64,000 bases of DNA from Callorhinus ursinus (lineage: Eukaryota; Chordata; Mammalia; Carnivora; Otariidae). Numbering within the stretch: the first letter of the stretch is position 1; each line of letters opens with the position of its first letter. The notes below the pieces were generated by a model. The model saw only the letters and a program-made list of their open reading frames with translations, searched no databases and was not told the DNA's origin. The position numbers and the translations under genes were made by a program. Below are positions 46,585-58,107 of this stretch, piece by piece. The stretch is from contig NW_020312817.1 of NCBI RefSeq assembly GCF_003265705.1, forward strand, positions 45,263,113 to 45,327,112, written 5' to 3'.

Positions 46585-47870
46585 CTACACTTCTAATTCT
46601 AGTTTTCTTGCTATTTCCAACATTTCTGCAGTTACTTCCTCCACTGAAATCTTGAACCTATCAAAATCATCCATGAAGGCTGGAATCAACATCTTCCAAA
46701 CTCTTTTTAATGTTGACATTTTGACCTCTTTCCATAAATTATGAATGTTCCTAATGGCATCTAGAATGATGAATCCTTTCCAAAAAGTTTTCCACTTACT
46801 TTGCCCAGATCCATCACTGGAATCACTATCTATGGCAGCTATAGACTTAGGAAATGTAGTTCTTAAACAATAAGGCCTGAAACTCAAAATTACTCCTTTA
46901 TCCATGGGCTACAGCATGGATGATGTGTTAGCAGGCATGAAAACATTAATCTCATATATCTCCATTAGAGCTCTTAGATCACCAGGTGTACTGTCAAAGA
47001 GTAGTAATATTTTGAAAAGAATCTTCTTTCCACTGTGCACAAGATCTCAACAGTGGGCTTAAAATATTTAGTAATTCATGTTGTAAATAAATGTGCTGTC
47101 ACCCAGGCTTAATTGTTTCATGTACAGAGTGCAGGCAGACTAGATTTAACATAATTGTTCAGGGCCCTAAAATTTTCAGAATGGTATATGAGCACTGGCT
47201 TCAACGTAAAGTCACTAGTCGCTAACAAGAGCGTTAGCCTGTCTTTTGAAATTCTGAAGCCAGGCATTGACTTCTCCTCTCTAACTACAAAAGTCCTAGA
47301 TTGCATCTTCTTGCAATAGAAGGCAGTTTTGGCTACCCTGAAAATCAGTTGTTTAGTGTAGCCATTCCCATTACCCTAGCTAGATAACTTGCAGCAGCTT
47401 CTACATAGCACTTGCTCCTTCACCTTGCCATGTTAAGTCATAGAGATGGCTTCTTTCCTTAAACCTCATTAATCAATCTGCTAACTTCCAGCTTTTCTTC
47501 TGTAGCTTCCTCACCTCTCTCAGCCTTCACAGACTCAAAGAGAGTTAGAGCCTTGGTCTGGATTAGGCTTTGGCTTAAGAGAATGTTGTGGCTGGTTTGG
47601 TCTTCTATCCTGACTACTATAATTTTCTCCATATCAGCAATAAATCCATTTTACTTTCTTAATCATTCCTGTGTTCACTGGAGTAGCACTTTTCATTTCC
47701 TTTGCATTCAGCACTTGGCTAACTGGTGCAAGAGGTCTAGCTTTCAGCCTATCTCAGCTTTCAACATGCCTTCCTCAGTAAGCTTAATCATGTCTAGCTT
47801 TTGATTTAAGGTGAGAGACACGCGACACTTCCTTTCACTTGAACACTTACAGGCCATTGTAAGGTTAGCA
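46585..47870 (-). pseudogene. Tigger1 transposase remnant (pogo-type DDE)
   Basis: Broken transposase reading from about 47870 down to 46585. The N-terminal DNA-binding start (47744-47983 frame) reads SLTLNQKLDMIKLTEEGM. The region before the DDE domain and the first catalytic motif reads [11 protein letters not shown] near 47309-47341, where the family has a VDETAFYW motif, so the first catalytic aspartate is now alanine (codon 47331-47333). [15 protein letters not shown] lies in 47118-47306. The second motif survives as LLLFDSTPGD near 46975-47010, and the C-terminal region is in 46585-46905. Frameshifts and the lost residue mean it is inactive. Confidence 0.85.
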
Positions 47871-48279
47871 CTTGGCCTAATTTCAATACTGTTGTGTCTC
47901 AGGGAATAGGGAGGCCTGTTGGAGAGGAAGAGAGATGGGGAAAGACTGATCAATGGAACAGTCGGAACACACACATTTCTCAATTAAGGTTGCTGTCTAA
48001 CATGGGTGGGCTTGTGGCATCACAAAACAATTACAACAGTAAAATCAAATATCACTGATCATGATCACCATAACAAATGTAATAATAACTATAATAATTT
48101 TGTTTGAAATATTGTGAAAATTGGCGAAATGTGACACAAAGACATGAAGTGAGCAAATGCTGTTGGAAAAATGGTGATGATAGAGTTGCTGGATGCAACA
48201 TTGCCACAAACTAATTTGTGAAAAACATAGGATCTATGAAGCCCAATTAAATGAGGTGCGATAAAATGAGCTACGCCTG

Positions 48280-48960
48280 CATTAACCCACATAGTTGACA
48301 ACTTAGATTGACACAGAAACCTGCACAGGGATGTTTATGGCAGCTTTATTCATAGTTGCCAAAATTTGAAGCAACCATAGTGTCCTTCAGTATTCTTCAA
48401 TGCTAAAAAGAAATAAGCTTTCAAGCCATAAAAAGACATGGAAGAACCTTAAATATATATTTCTAAGTGAAATAAGGCCACCCAAAGAGGTTACATATTG
48501 TATGATTCCAACTATATGACATTCTGGAAAAAGAAAAAAAAATATGGAGACTGTAAAAAGCTCAGCTGTTGCCAGATTTTAGGGGGGAGGGAGGAATGAA
48601 TAGAGGGACACAGAATTTTTAGGGCAATGAAAATATTCTGAATGATTGTATTCTGTATGATAATCTACTAGTGGTCGGTATATGTCATTATACATTGATG
48701 CAAACCCATATGTCACAGCAACATGAATTAGAACACCAAGAGTGAACCCTAATCCAAACTATGGACTTTGAGTGATAATAATGTGTCAATGCAGGTTCAT
48801 CAGTTGTAACAAATGTACCCTCTGGTGGGGGATGTTGATAAAGGGGGGAGGCTGTGAATACATGGGAATACAAGATATATGAGAAATCTCTGTACCTTAT
48901 GCTCAATTTTGCTACAAACCTAAAACTGTTGTAAAAAAATTAACTGTATTCATTTACAAA
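48280..48960 (+). repeat. L1 3' end, right part of the split L1
   Basis: 'cacagaaacctgcacaggga', 'atggcagctttattcatagt', 'gattccaactatatgacatt' and 'aaaactgttgtaaaaaaatt' give the L1 ORF2 C-terminus and 3' UTR. It completes the L1 begun at 44556. Tigger1 inserted at a TA-type site within 'tttctaagtatttaccc' of the L1. Confidence 0.85.
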
Positions 48961-49964
48961 ATTTTTTTCAGAGGACCTTGAGATACAAAGCCAACCTTAG
49001 GCCCCAGTGCCCTGTTTTCAGATCTAACATAAGCTCGGGTCCCACTCTTGTATATGTTCTGTCTGTGAACCTCTCTATGGGGCATCTAATGTTTCTAAGA
49101 AGAAAACCAAATGTAGCATATTTTAGTTCTTCACACACACAAAAAATATGTATTTGCACACATGTGGTTTATTTTATGATTATTAAATATGGTTTCTAAC
49201 TGACCCATACATCAGAGGCCCCATTACCATAAATAGTAGATGTCCTCTACTGTACTATGCAAGGCAAGCGTGCTTTGCAAACACTGAGCAGAGTAATTTT
49301 CATGACCCTCCAAGACTGACATTCCCCAGTATCCTTCAGGAACAAAATAATGCTTAATAACTCCATAGAATATCATTTTGGTGTTTGCTTTCTGCCAGAA
49401 AAACCCTGGTGAATAGTACAGTCCTAGAAGGTTGCTGCACAGGAGACCGACTATAGATCAAGGATGTTTTCTATACAGCGAAATGTAGATTAGAGATAAT
49501 GCAACTTGGGCTTAGGGTTCTTTGAACATACATATTAGAGAAAAATTGAGAAGGCTATGGCTTTGTAGCCCCGTTTGTCAGCAGAAACATGCCACATGGC
49601 TGCAACGAGGGGGCCCGTCTTTCTTCTGCAGATGCTGTCTGACAACATTCATACTCAGTTTTATCTCTCACAAGGCTGCCCTTTCCTTCTGTTGCCATCC
49701 CTTCCCTCACATTCTTTCAGTGCCATGGTCAGTACAGGTTTAACAGTATTATCTTTCTTCCTTTTCTAGTGTCATTTCTCAACGTTCTCCTATACCCAAC
49801 AATCTATTTCTTCATGTTCTCCTCCTTCTCCATTTGGTTCTTATATATTATATCATTTGGTCTACTAACATTTTTTTCCTCCACCACTTTTCCTATCTTT
49901 AAGCTAACTTACAATGACACAAACTATCTCCTTCATCTTTTAAAAATACTTAGTTCTAAAATTC
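48961..49964. other. Unassigned sequence
   Basis: Pyrimidine-rich in 49600-49950 but not assigned to any repeat. Frames of 60-73 codons show no domain. Confidence 0.45.
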
Positions 49965-51560
49965 ATTCAGACATTCACTAAGCACCTACTAAATTCCAGG
50001 CAGTGTCCTGGGTATCAGGAACACAAGAGTATTGGGAATTCAAAAAAATAGTTCCAGGCCAGTGTTATAACTACCATCTACAAAAGACTATGAAATCTAA
50101 AAAAGAGTAAATGAATAATTTGTGAAAGGCTTCCCAAAGAGAGAAATTGGGCTAGGTCTAGAAGATTAAATAACAATTTTCTAGAGAAGAGAAATAGGTA
50201 AGATTAATGTGTGCAAAGACAAGACATACAGGCATTAAAGAGAAGAGCATCATATGGAAGAATAGATCTATGCAATTTGTACATCAGGGGCTCTGACTAA
50301 AATTGGGGCTGGAAAAAAAAGGTTGTAGCTGGATGGTGAAGATTACTGCTTTATCATGAGTTGGATCATAAAATGTAAGTAATGGAGAACCACCTAAGAA
50401 GTTTAAGCAAAACAGCACATGATCAGGTTAATGTTCTAGAAATATAACTGTCAAGTGCACATAAGGTAGACTGGATAGCTGGTAAAATCAGCAGAGAAAA
50501 TCATTCAAAGTTTCTTGGAATAGCTCAGGTAGAGGAAAATGAAGGCCTAAAGTAAGGCAGTAAGAGCTAAGACCGGAAGGAAGAGAAATGTACAATACAA
50601 TTTTAAGTATCACAATACAAATAGAGGCTTGAATGGTTTCTGGCCTGGGCTCTTTAGGTTGATAGTGAAGAGACCCATTACAATAGAAATACAGGAGCAA
50701 TGTGACAATTGGAAGTACAATGAGTTTAATTTTAGATGCACTGAATTTGGGATGCCTTTGGGTGTTCATATCTAGGAAATAGTTGGAAAGAGGTCTGAAT
50801 GCTCAGGAGAGAGTTTGGAGTTAGAAATAGAGAATTTCTGAGTCACCGGCACATCCGGTAAACAGTATATAAATCATGGGAATAGATTAAATTACCCAAG
50901 GAACATATATAACAAGGATCAGTGTGAAAAATGGGACGTGGGGGAAAGCATATATTTAGGAGGTGGGAGGAAGACCTAAGAAAGGAGACAAGGAGAGAGT
51001 CAGAGCCTGGAGCAAAACCATATGAGTGGGATGGTTGAGATGAGAACTTATGTCACGAAAGTCAAAATTGGCTAAAAGTGTGAGGAGGAGAAGGAGAGTG
51101 GACTAAGGACAGAAAGCAAATCTTTGAATGTGACCAACACCTAATTGTTGGTTTCCTTGTTCTGTATTAGTAAATTTCAGCTAGAGCCAGAAGGTAGTGC
51201 AGTAAGGAGGGAAGACTAATCCTTCAAAAAAAAATCTATATGAGAGAAGAGAAGAAGGATGGACTTGGGAAAGTATATGAGGAATTATCAGAGGAAGACA
51301 CCTCTCTATTCTTTGGTAGCTTCTGATGAGAATAGTGATGATGATACTCTTTTTATTGTTTTTGGAATGGAAGAAGCTTATAGACTCAGGGTATGAATTC
51401 TGTATGAAGCAATAGATTTAAGATGTGGGAGAAAATGAGAGATAAACATGAAACTAGGCCTCAGGCAGGAAGAAACAGGAAGAAAGATGATCTTTTAATG
51501 CACCATTTCTGAAAATGAAGAAAATGCGGTAAGAGTCAATGAGTTGTTGACAAAATCGTA
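49965..51560 (-). repeat. L2 LINE, long antisense copy
   Basis: Starts at the L2 3' end ('attcactaagcacctactaa', 'aattccaggcagtgtcctgg') and continues into coding sequence read in reverse: 'ggagttagaaatagagaatt', 'tgagtcaccggcacatccgg' and 'cctaattgttggtttccttg'. The purine-rich plus strand over 1.5 kb is the reverse of the pyrimidine-rich L2 sense strand seen at 6.6-8.6 kb. It has no open frame of note. Confidence 0.7.
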
Positions 51561-51619
51561 AGTATGTAGGATAGAAATAGTGTATGAGACCCAAAAGCCT
51601 CAATATTATCAGTGATAAA

Positions 51620-51895
51620 ATATGCAATAATAACCAACATTAACATGTTTCCTACTATGTGGCAGGTGCTATTTTAAGTGCTTTTTTTTTTTTTACCAAC
51701 ATTAACTTATTTAATCCTTACAATATCTCTTTAAAATGGGTGGCATTATCATCCTCATTTTACAGATCAAGAAATAGAGGCAAAGAGAGATAAATTACTT
51801 AACCATAATCATAAAATAATTTGCAGAGCACGGGCTTGAACCCAGTCTATATGGTGAGTACCTGTTCCAAATCTCTGTGCTATACTACTACTCTA
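51620..51895 (-). repeat. MIR element
   Basis: Antisense MIR: 'tactatgtggcaggtgctat', 'cctcattttacagatcaaga', 'aaatagaggcaaagagagat' and 'cgggcttgaacccagtctat'. Nearly full length, with a T12 run inside (about 51684-51695). Confidence 0.88.
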
Positions 51896-52014
51896 AACAA
51901 GAAAGTATCAAGTGGGAAGAGGTGGAGACCAATAGGGGGATGATTTGGAAAAAATAAATGTCATGGGAAATGATTTGGTACAGACCAATAAAAAAACAAT
52001 AAAATAAAAAAGAG

Positions 52015-53205
52015 CAAAACTGATTAAAGACTTAATAAGACCTGAAACCATAAAACTCTTCGAAGAAAACAGAGGAAAATCTCCTTGATATTGGTCTTGG
52101 CAGTGATTTCATGCATATAACGCCAAAAAGCACAAGCAACAAAAACAAAAATAAACAAGTGGGACTACATCAAACTAAAAAGCTTCTATAGAGCCAAGGA
52201 AAAAAACCAACATAATAAAAAGGCAATATACAGAGTGAGAGAAAATACTTGCAAACCACATATCTTCTGGGGGGTTAATATCCCAAATCTATAAAGAACC
52301 ACAACTCAATAGTGGGGGAAAAACCCTGATTGAAAAATGGACTTGCATAGGCATTCCTCCAAAGAAGACACACAAATGGCCAACAGGAATATGAAAAAGT
52401 ACTCCACATACTAATCATCAGGGTAATGCAAATCAAAACCACAATGAGATATCACAACACACCTGTCTGCATGGCTATTATCAAAAACACAACAAGTGTG
52501 TCAAGCATGTCAAGAAATTGGAAGCTGGGCACTGTTGGTGGAATTGAAAAATGGTACAACTACTATGGAAAACAGTATGGACGTTCCTCAAAAAATTAAA
52601 AATAATAGAACTACTAAATGACCCAGCAATCCCACTTTGGGTATCTATCCACAATAATTAAAACTGGGATCTCAAAGAGATGCTGACGCTCCTACATTCA
52701 TTGAAGCACTATCCACAATAGCCAAAAAGCAGAAACAACCTAAATGTCCACTGATAAATTAAAGGATAAAGAAATACACACATGTACACACACACACACA
52801 CATACACAAAAACACACAGAGTAGAAACTATTTATTCTATAAATAGAAGAAAATTCTGCAATATGCAACAACATGGATGAAATGGATGAACTCTGAGGAC
52901 CCTGTAAAAGAAATAAACTAGTCACAGAAAGACAAAGACTGCATAATTCCACTTATGTGAGGTGTCTAAAATAGTCAAATTCACAGAATCAAAGAGTGAA
53001 ATAGTGGTGGCCAGGGGCTGAGTGGAGGAGTAAATAGGCAATTCCTAATTAATGGGCATAAAGTTACAGGTAAGCAAGATAGGCTCTAGAGATCTGCTGT
53101 ACAACACTGTACCTAAAGTGCACAATAATATATTGTACATTTAAAAATTTAAGAGGGCACATCTTATTTTATGTTCTTGCCACAATAAAATAAAATTTAA
53201 AAAAT
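52015..53205 (+). repeat. Old L1M LINE-1, 3' part
   Basis: Sense L1 ORF2 C-terminus and 3' UTR: 'gacctgaaaccataaaactc', 'gcaacaaaaacaaaaataaa', 'aatgcaaatcaaaaccacaa', 'acccagcaatcccactttgg' and 'gtggtggccaggggctgagt', with the A-rich tail at 53180-53205. A short (CA)n tract lies near 52783-52803. Decayed, with no usable frame. Confidence 0.88.
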
Positions 53206-54029
53206 AATGAAGCAAATAGATCTCAGAACTAAGAAAAGTGGGGAGCAGCACTGGGGCTCAGCCACAGTTGATGACCATGGATCTGCAGTGAACCTGAATC
53301 ACTGTACACTATTTCTTCAGAAGTGCTCATCACATGGGCACAAGAAAGAAGAAGGTAGAGAAAACACTGACACATACTAGAATTGTGCTGAAAAGGTAAG
53401 GCATGAACGTAGGGGAGGTAATGGATGTGAGGAAGATGGCAAGTCAGCATTTCAACCCAACTGTCAGACAGAGGGTCAACAGGGAATAGGGAAGGAAGAA
53501 AAAGCAAGAGCAGTATGACAGAGTGAGGTTAACCACTTAGAGGTCAGTCTTGAAGAAAAACCTGGGCAATGAGAGAGAAGAGCTGTAAGTGCACATTGTA
53601 AGAGCTATAAATAAAGCTGTAATCAGACCTAGATGTTCTATGTAAGGATTTTGAAGGTGAGCAAAATCTAGTGTTGATAGTTCCACAGTAACTGAAGACT
53701 GCCTCTGATGCTCTACAACAACATTCCAACTGTGTCCATAATGTTCTATAACCGCAGCAATGGATTCCAGGTACAGGAGAAGGTCAAGTGTATTGTTCTA
53801 GGGTTGAGGAACATCTAAGTAAAGTATAAGGAGAGTTAACAATGGCACTGAAGTGCTGGTGAGTGTCCATGAGAGACATTCAACCATGATGCTCAGGCAG
53901 GGTAGGGAGAAAATTAATTTGGGAGAGTTCTGATGGCCTGAAATTAAGCTGGAATTAGAATAAGGATTTTACCCAAAGGTAAAAAAAATACAATTTCATC
54001 TTGTCAAACTCTTCCTGTGTTTGCTTTCC
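53206..54029. other. Purine-rich unassigned sequence
   Basis: The plus strand is purine-rich like the antisense L2 at 50-51.5 kb, and it might be the rest of that L2 pushed apart by the L1, but I cannot align it. The 92-codon minus frame (53229-53507) has no domain. Confidence 0.35.
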
Positions 54030-54165
54030 TGGTCCAGATGGATCATAATCTCCTTTAAGGACAGAAACCTATGCACAGTTTGGTTTTTCCAAATCCTAAT
54101 AAAATTCTGAAGACATTGTGTAAGTACTAGGTAAATACTTGCTGGGCTGAACTCATCACTGAATT
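54030..54165 (+). repeat. L2 3' end
   Basis: 'ccagatggatcataatctcc', 'tttaaggacagaaacctatg' and 'tgtaagtactaggtaaatac' match the L2 terminal order. Short and diverged. Confidence 0.5.
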
Positions 54166-54433
54166 TATCTCTAAGAAGCTCCTTAGAAAAAGATCCTTTA
54201 GGCATCAACTCTTCTTGTAAATCAGAAAGGAGACTAGAAGGGACTTGACTCAAGGAAAAAAATGAGTGAGATGCAAAACCAGATCATCTGAGTGTCTTGA
54301 GACAATCACTGATTATCTCTTTTTTGCTACATGAATCACAAACTTTTCCTTTGGATCCATCTAATAATTAACATAACATTAAATAGCATTACATATGATA
54401 CTGGACTTATAAAGGCAAGAATTTGTGTGAGGG

Positions 54434-54469
<36 letters not shown>

Positions 54470-55192
54470 ATGGTGCTATCATTTTGAACTTGGAAGATCA
54501 GGATAATTAAACTATCAACCCCAGTCCCAAAAGAGTCTCACCAAAAAAAAAAAAAAAAAGGAATTCTTCCCACACACATACTCAAATGTTTATCTGGCAT
54601 CACTGCTAAATGCAATTCATCAGTTCATACTCTTTGGAGAGAGAGCAAAAAAAAAATTAAGATTAAGTGAATGAGAGGAAGAGAGATGATTTCTAATCCA
54701 GAAAAGAAATGTATTAAAACCAGCTCTAATGACCACCCTTGTGGAGGGATGGGGGGGAGGCAAGTAAAACGGAAAAAAAAAAAAAAGTCAATATCAAAAG
54801 AAACAACCAATAGATTAAAACACCCCCTTTGAGAACATACTGTTAAGAGCAGGCTCCTCACACATAAAATGCAGATTAGTTTTCATAAAGCAACACCAGT
54901 ATTTTTCTCCCTTCCCCTCACCCATGAATTCCCTCTCTCAAAAGATAAGACTCTAGAGGAGACCAATATCCCCTCAGAACTGTTGGCCTTAGGCTCAGAA
55001 AATTTGGGAAAGCTAAAATAAAATGGAAACTCACTGATCCCCTGCTAGCCAGTAAGCAGCAGAATTCTTTCTACGATTTTGATGGGAAGGAACTCATTAT
55101 AAGAAATGTCACCAGAATATTTTTGTAAAGCAAAATGATGATGGTGAAGTTTAAATAATTAAAGTTGAATCTTATGACACACTCTGCTGTTT
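54166..55192. other. Unassigned sequence with simple repeats
   Basis: Contains a GT microsatellite and an A17 run, listed or noted separately, and a short G-rich run near 54750. No exon or repeat family recognised. Confidence 0.45.
54436..54465. repeat. (GT)n microsatellite
   Basis: About 15 uninterrupted GT units after a G6 run, then 'atgtatgg'. It is likely length-polymorphic. An A17 run follows at 54543-54559. Confidence 0.95.
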
Positions 55193-55205
55193 TGCCCCCT
55201 GCAGG
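55193..55205 (-). promoter_or_regulatory. Candidate CTCF motif
   Basis: TGCCCCCTGCAGG is, on the minus strand, CCTGCAGGGGGCA, which fits the CTCF core CC-N-S-Y-A-G-R-G-G-G-C-R. It sits in otherwise unassigned, AT-rich DNA. A motif match alone does not show binding. Confidence 0.3.
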
Positions 55206-57579
55206 GTGAGTGTTTCTTCCTGATTGTGTCTAATATATAGTAAACCACATCATTAGGTGTGATAAAGCATTCCAGTTAGAAACATTCCACCATACCACTT
55301 GTTTCAAAATGTTTTTCTAAATCATGGTTTAAAGTAACGCCAAATAACATCCACAAATACATTCTATTGACAATCCATTCTCATATAAATTGTCTCATTT
55401 GATCCACTCACTCCCAAATAGTATTCTGGTACAAACCAGAATACTAGGTTAAGTGATCCAGTATGAAGTAATTCAAATTAAAATTCACAGGAAAAAAATC
55501 ACAATTATCACATTTATTGATGGTACTATTTTAAAATAGTTTGCTTCATATAAACAATAAAAGCCTTGGTTATTACATTCCATTTTTATGCTGATCTTTT
55601 GAATTTATATACCAACATAAATACATGTGCTATGTCTCGAAAAGCAACATAAATACACTGTAGGAGAAGAGAGAAGTGGGAGATAAAAAAGCACCTTACA
55701 TTCAGCCCTTATGCTCAGAGCAAAACAAAACGGTGAAATTCACTATTCAGGAAGAGTGGCTTTCATCTGAAATGACCAAAAATTAAGGCAAGCTACTTTT
55801 TATATGTTAGAAGGTTTAGATAATATTTCATTTGCCATTTAATTTTCAAGTAAAATATAGCTTTTCCCCTCACCTGATAAGTTTTTAAAAAGCAAACTAC
55901 CAATATCACACAGCAATAATGTTTACTGTAGCAACAGTTATCATATATTCCAGATAAAGAGGTCTCTATCAGCCATAGAAAAGCTCTTATCCTGGAAGAG
56001 CAAATATAATGTAGGATTTTTTAAAAGAACAAAAGCTGAAATTTTAAAATATGAGTAGGATGTATTTATGGAAATATCTCAAATTGAGAAAATGATAGAA
56101 AAGAATAAAGGAAGGATATTCTGTCATCCAGTTTGTTCCTTTGACATGTGAAGTTCTCCATCTCAATTAAACATTTTATATTAAGCACCTCCCCATCAGT
56201 TAGAAAATATCCAATGGCCTCTGAATATCTGAAGACACTCAATAAGTTAAACCACAATAGATTTTCATCATATTTGAAGAAACAAGGACAGTAGCTGATG
56301 AACTGTTTTAAAAATATAGCAATCTTTGCATTCCCTGAGAAGTACTACAAAAACTTGGCAGTAAAAAAACAAGTCCTTTCACACAGACACACACACACAC
56401 ACAGTGAAATATGGACCAGCATAGTGTGATGAAGCATATATGTTTCAACAACGTCTCCGGGAAAAAAAGCTCACAAGCCTCCTCAAAGGAGCAGTGACAG
56501 CACATATAACTAATAAAACCTGATTTAATTAGGATTTAAAGAAACCTTTACCTTTTCAATCCCTGGCAGTCCAACTTAAAAGAAATACTAGATCTGGTAA
56601 TACAAAATAACAGGTGGAGGGGTGGGGGTGGGATGTGAACAGTTAAGTACTCAGATATCCTAGTAACAATTATAAAAAGCCAAGTGTTATCTATAGTGAA
56701 AATACTTATTGTGATTGTGTATACCTATAAGAGGAAGTTCTAAGCCCTGCTTTCTAATTAAATTTTGAAGACTGAACACATTTTTGTTCTTACCAAGATC
56801 AGCCTTCCAATTCCTAGAGAGAAAAGAAGATGCCTGCAGCTCAGTGAGACAATGAACTTCGTGGATTTAAGGCTCCCACAAGTATGGCTTAGTTTCCACT
56901 CCTTCCTTTATGAGTAAACTGGTGTCTCAGGAAAAAAAAAGAAATCTGGAAATTGTCACAGAAAAGCAACTATGATTCTGGATGAACATCTTTCTTATCT
57001 TAATCAATAAGAGTGCTATTTAACACTGTGCACTTCCTTGCTTATGGTACTGAGTCTAAATCCCAACTTTTCATTTGCTTGGCTAAGCTTAGTCTAAGGA
57101 AAATCTACATGAAAAACAGTTCTTCCCACTAATATGTCTTCTAAATGGCAATGTGGTAAATGAACTTCAATAGGGGAAGAAAAGGGACAGTTAGTGGGGA
57201 CAATTCAGACCACTGAATTGACTATACAAAGATTTAGGAAACAAAACACACACTTCTAATATATAAGTCAATGGGTCTTGTGATGAAGAAAACTGAGCAA
57301 TTATTTCATTTAAAATAAAAAAGATGAATAATTTTTTCCAGGCTAAAATTATAGAAGACGCATTTCATTACATAGAACTATGACCCTCTGATCAGCTTCC
57401 CAAACAGTGGCTCAGGCCCAAAACTACTTCCAGAGAATAGCCTTGGCTTGCTGAAGGCTTGGCCATGAATCCTGCTCAGATTTTTCCATTTTCAGGACAG
57501 AATGTCATTCCTCCCTCCTAATAGTTTAAAGTGTAGAGACACTAACACAGAATTAGGGATATTTCAAACCCATTGCTCA
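55206..57579. other. Unassigned AT-rich sequence
   Basis: No repeat family or exon recognised. A short (CA)n tract lies at about 56385-56402. Minus frames of 63-65 codons (56066-56505) are without recognisable domains. Confidence 0.45.
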
Positions 57580-57715
57580 CTGGTAATACCAATGGCTAAC
57601 ATTTATTGAGCATTTACTATACAGTAGGCACATTGCTAAAACTTTCTACCCACTGCCCATTTGACTCTCCCAAAACCCTATGAGGCAAGTACTCTTTTCT
57701 CTATTTATCATTCCT
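57580..57715 (-). repeat. MIR element
   Basis: Antisense MIR 3' half: 'gctaacatttattgagcatt', 'tactatacagtaggcacatt' and 'aaaccctatgaggcaagtac'. Confidence 0.8.
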
Positions 57716-57909
57716 TTATTAATTTATCTGAACATCAAAGACTAAAAGATCTTATATGCTCTTGACTATATATGCTATTCTCTGTACTTCCCATATGGTA
57801 TTTGCCATAGACAAGTACCAATATTGTTTTCCAATATTTTGTGTGTCAATCTTAACTCTACTGTAGCCTCAAGAGACTTCAAGTCTTATACATTAGAATG
57901 TTCCATAAG

Positions 57910-58094
57910 GGGCAACTGGGTGGCTCAGATGGTTAAGTGTCTGCCTTCGGCTCAGGTCATGATCCCAGGGTCCTGGGATCAAGTCCCGCATCAGGCTCCC
58001 TGCTAGGCAGGGAGCCTGCTTCTCCCTCTGCCTCTCTCTCTCTCTCTCTCTCTGACTCTCAGGAATAAATAAATAAAAAAACATTAAAAAAAAT
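57910..58094 (+). repeat. CAN SINE, exact 13-bp TSD
   Basis: Sense SINE between exact duplications aatgttccataag (57897-57909 and 58095-58107). The CT-rich middle has become a (CT)n run of about 11 units (about 58031-58053) in place of the 'cactccccctgcttgtg' section. Confidence 0.95.
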
Positions 58095-58107
58095 AATGTT
58101 CCATAAG

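Larger units (their letters stand above)
45945..48279 (-). mobile_element. Tigger1 DNA transposon body
   Basis: Most of a Tigger1 element, transposase on the minus strand. 'ccctgctgctgcttttatca' to 46144, then an inserted L1, then 46589-48279, ending with a degenerate terminal repeat 'gataaaatgagctacgcctg'. The two Tigger1 pieces together approach full length (about 2.4 kb in the consensus as I remember it). About 43 bp are missing between this piece and the flipped end at 45005. Confidence 0.9.
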
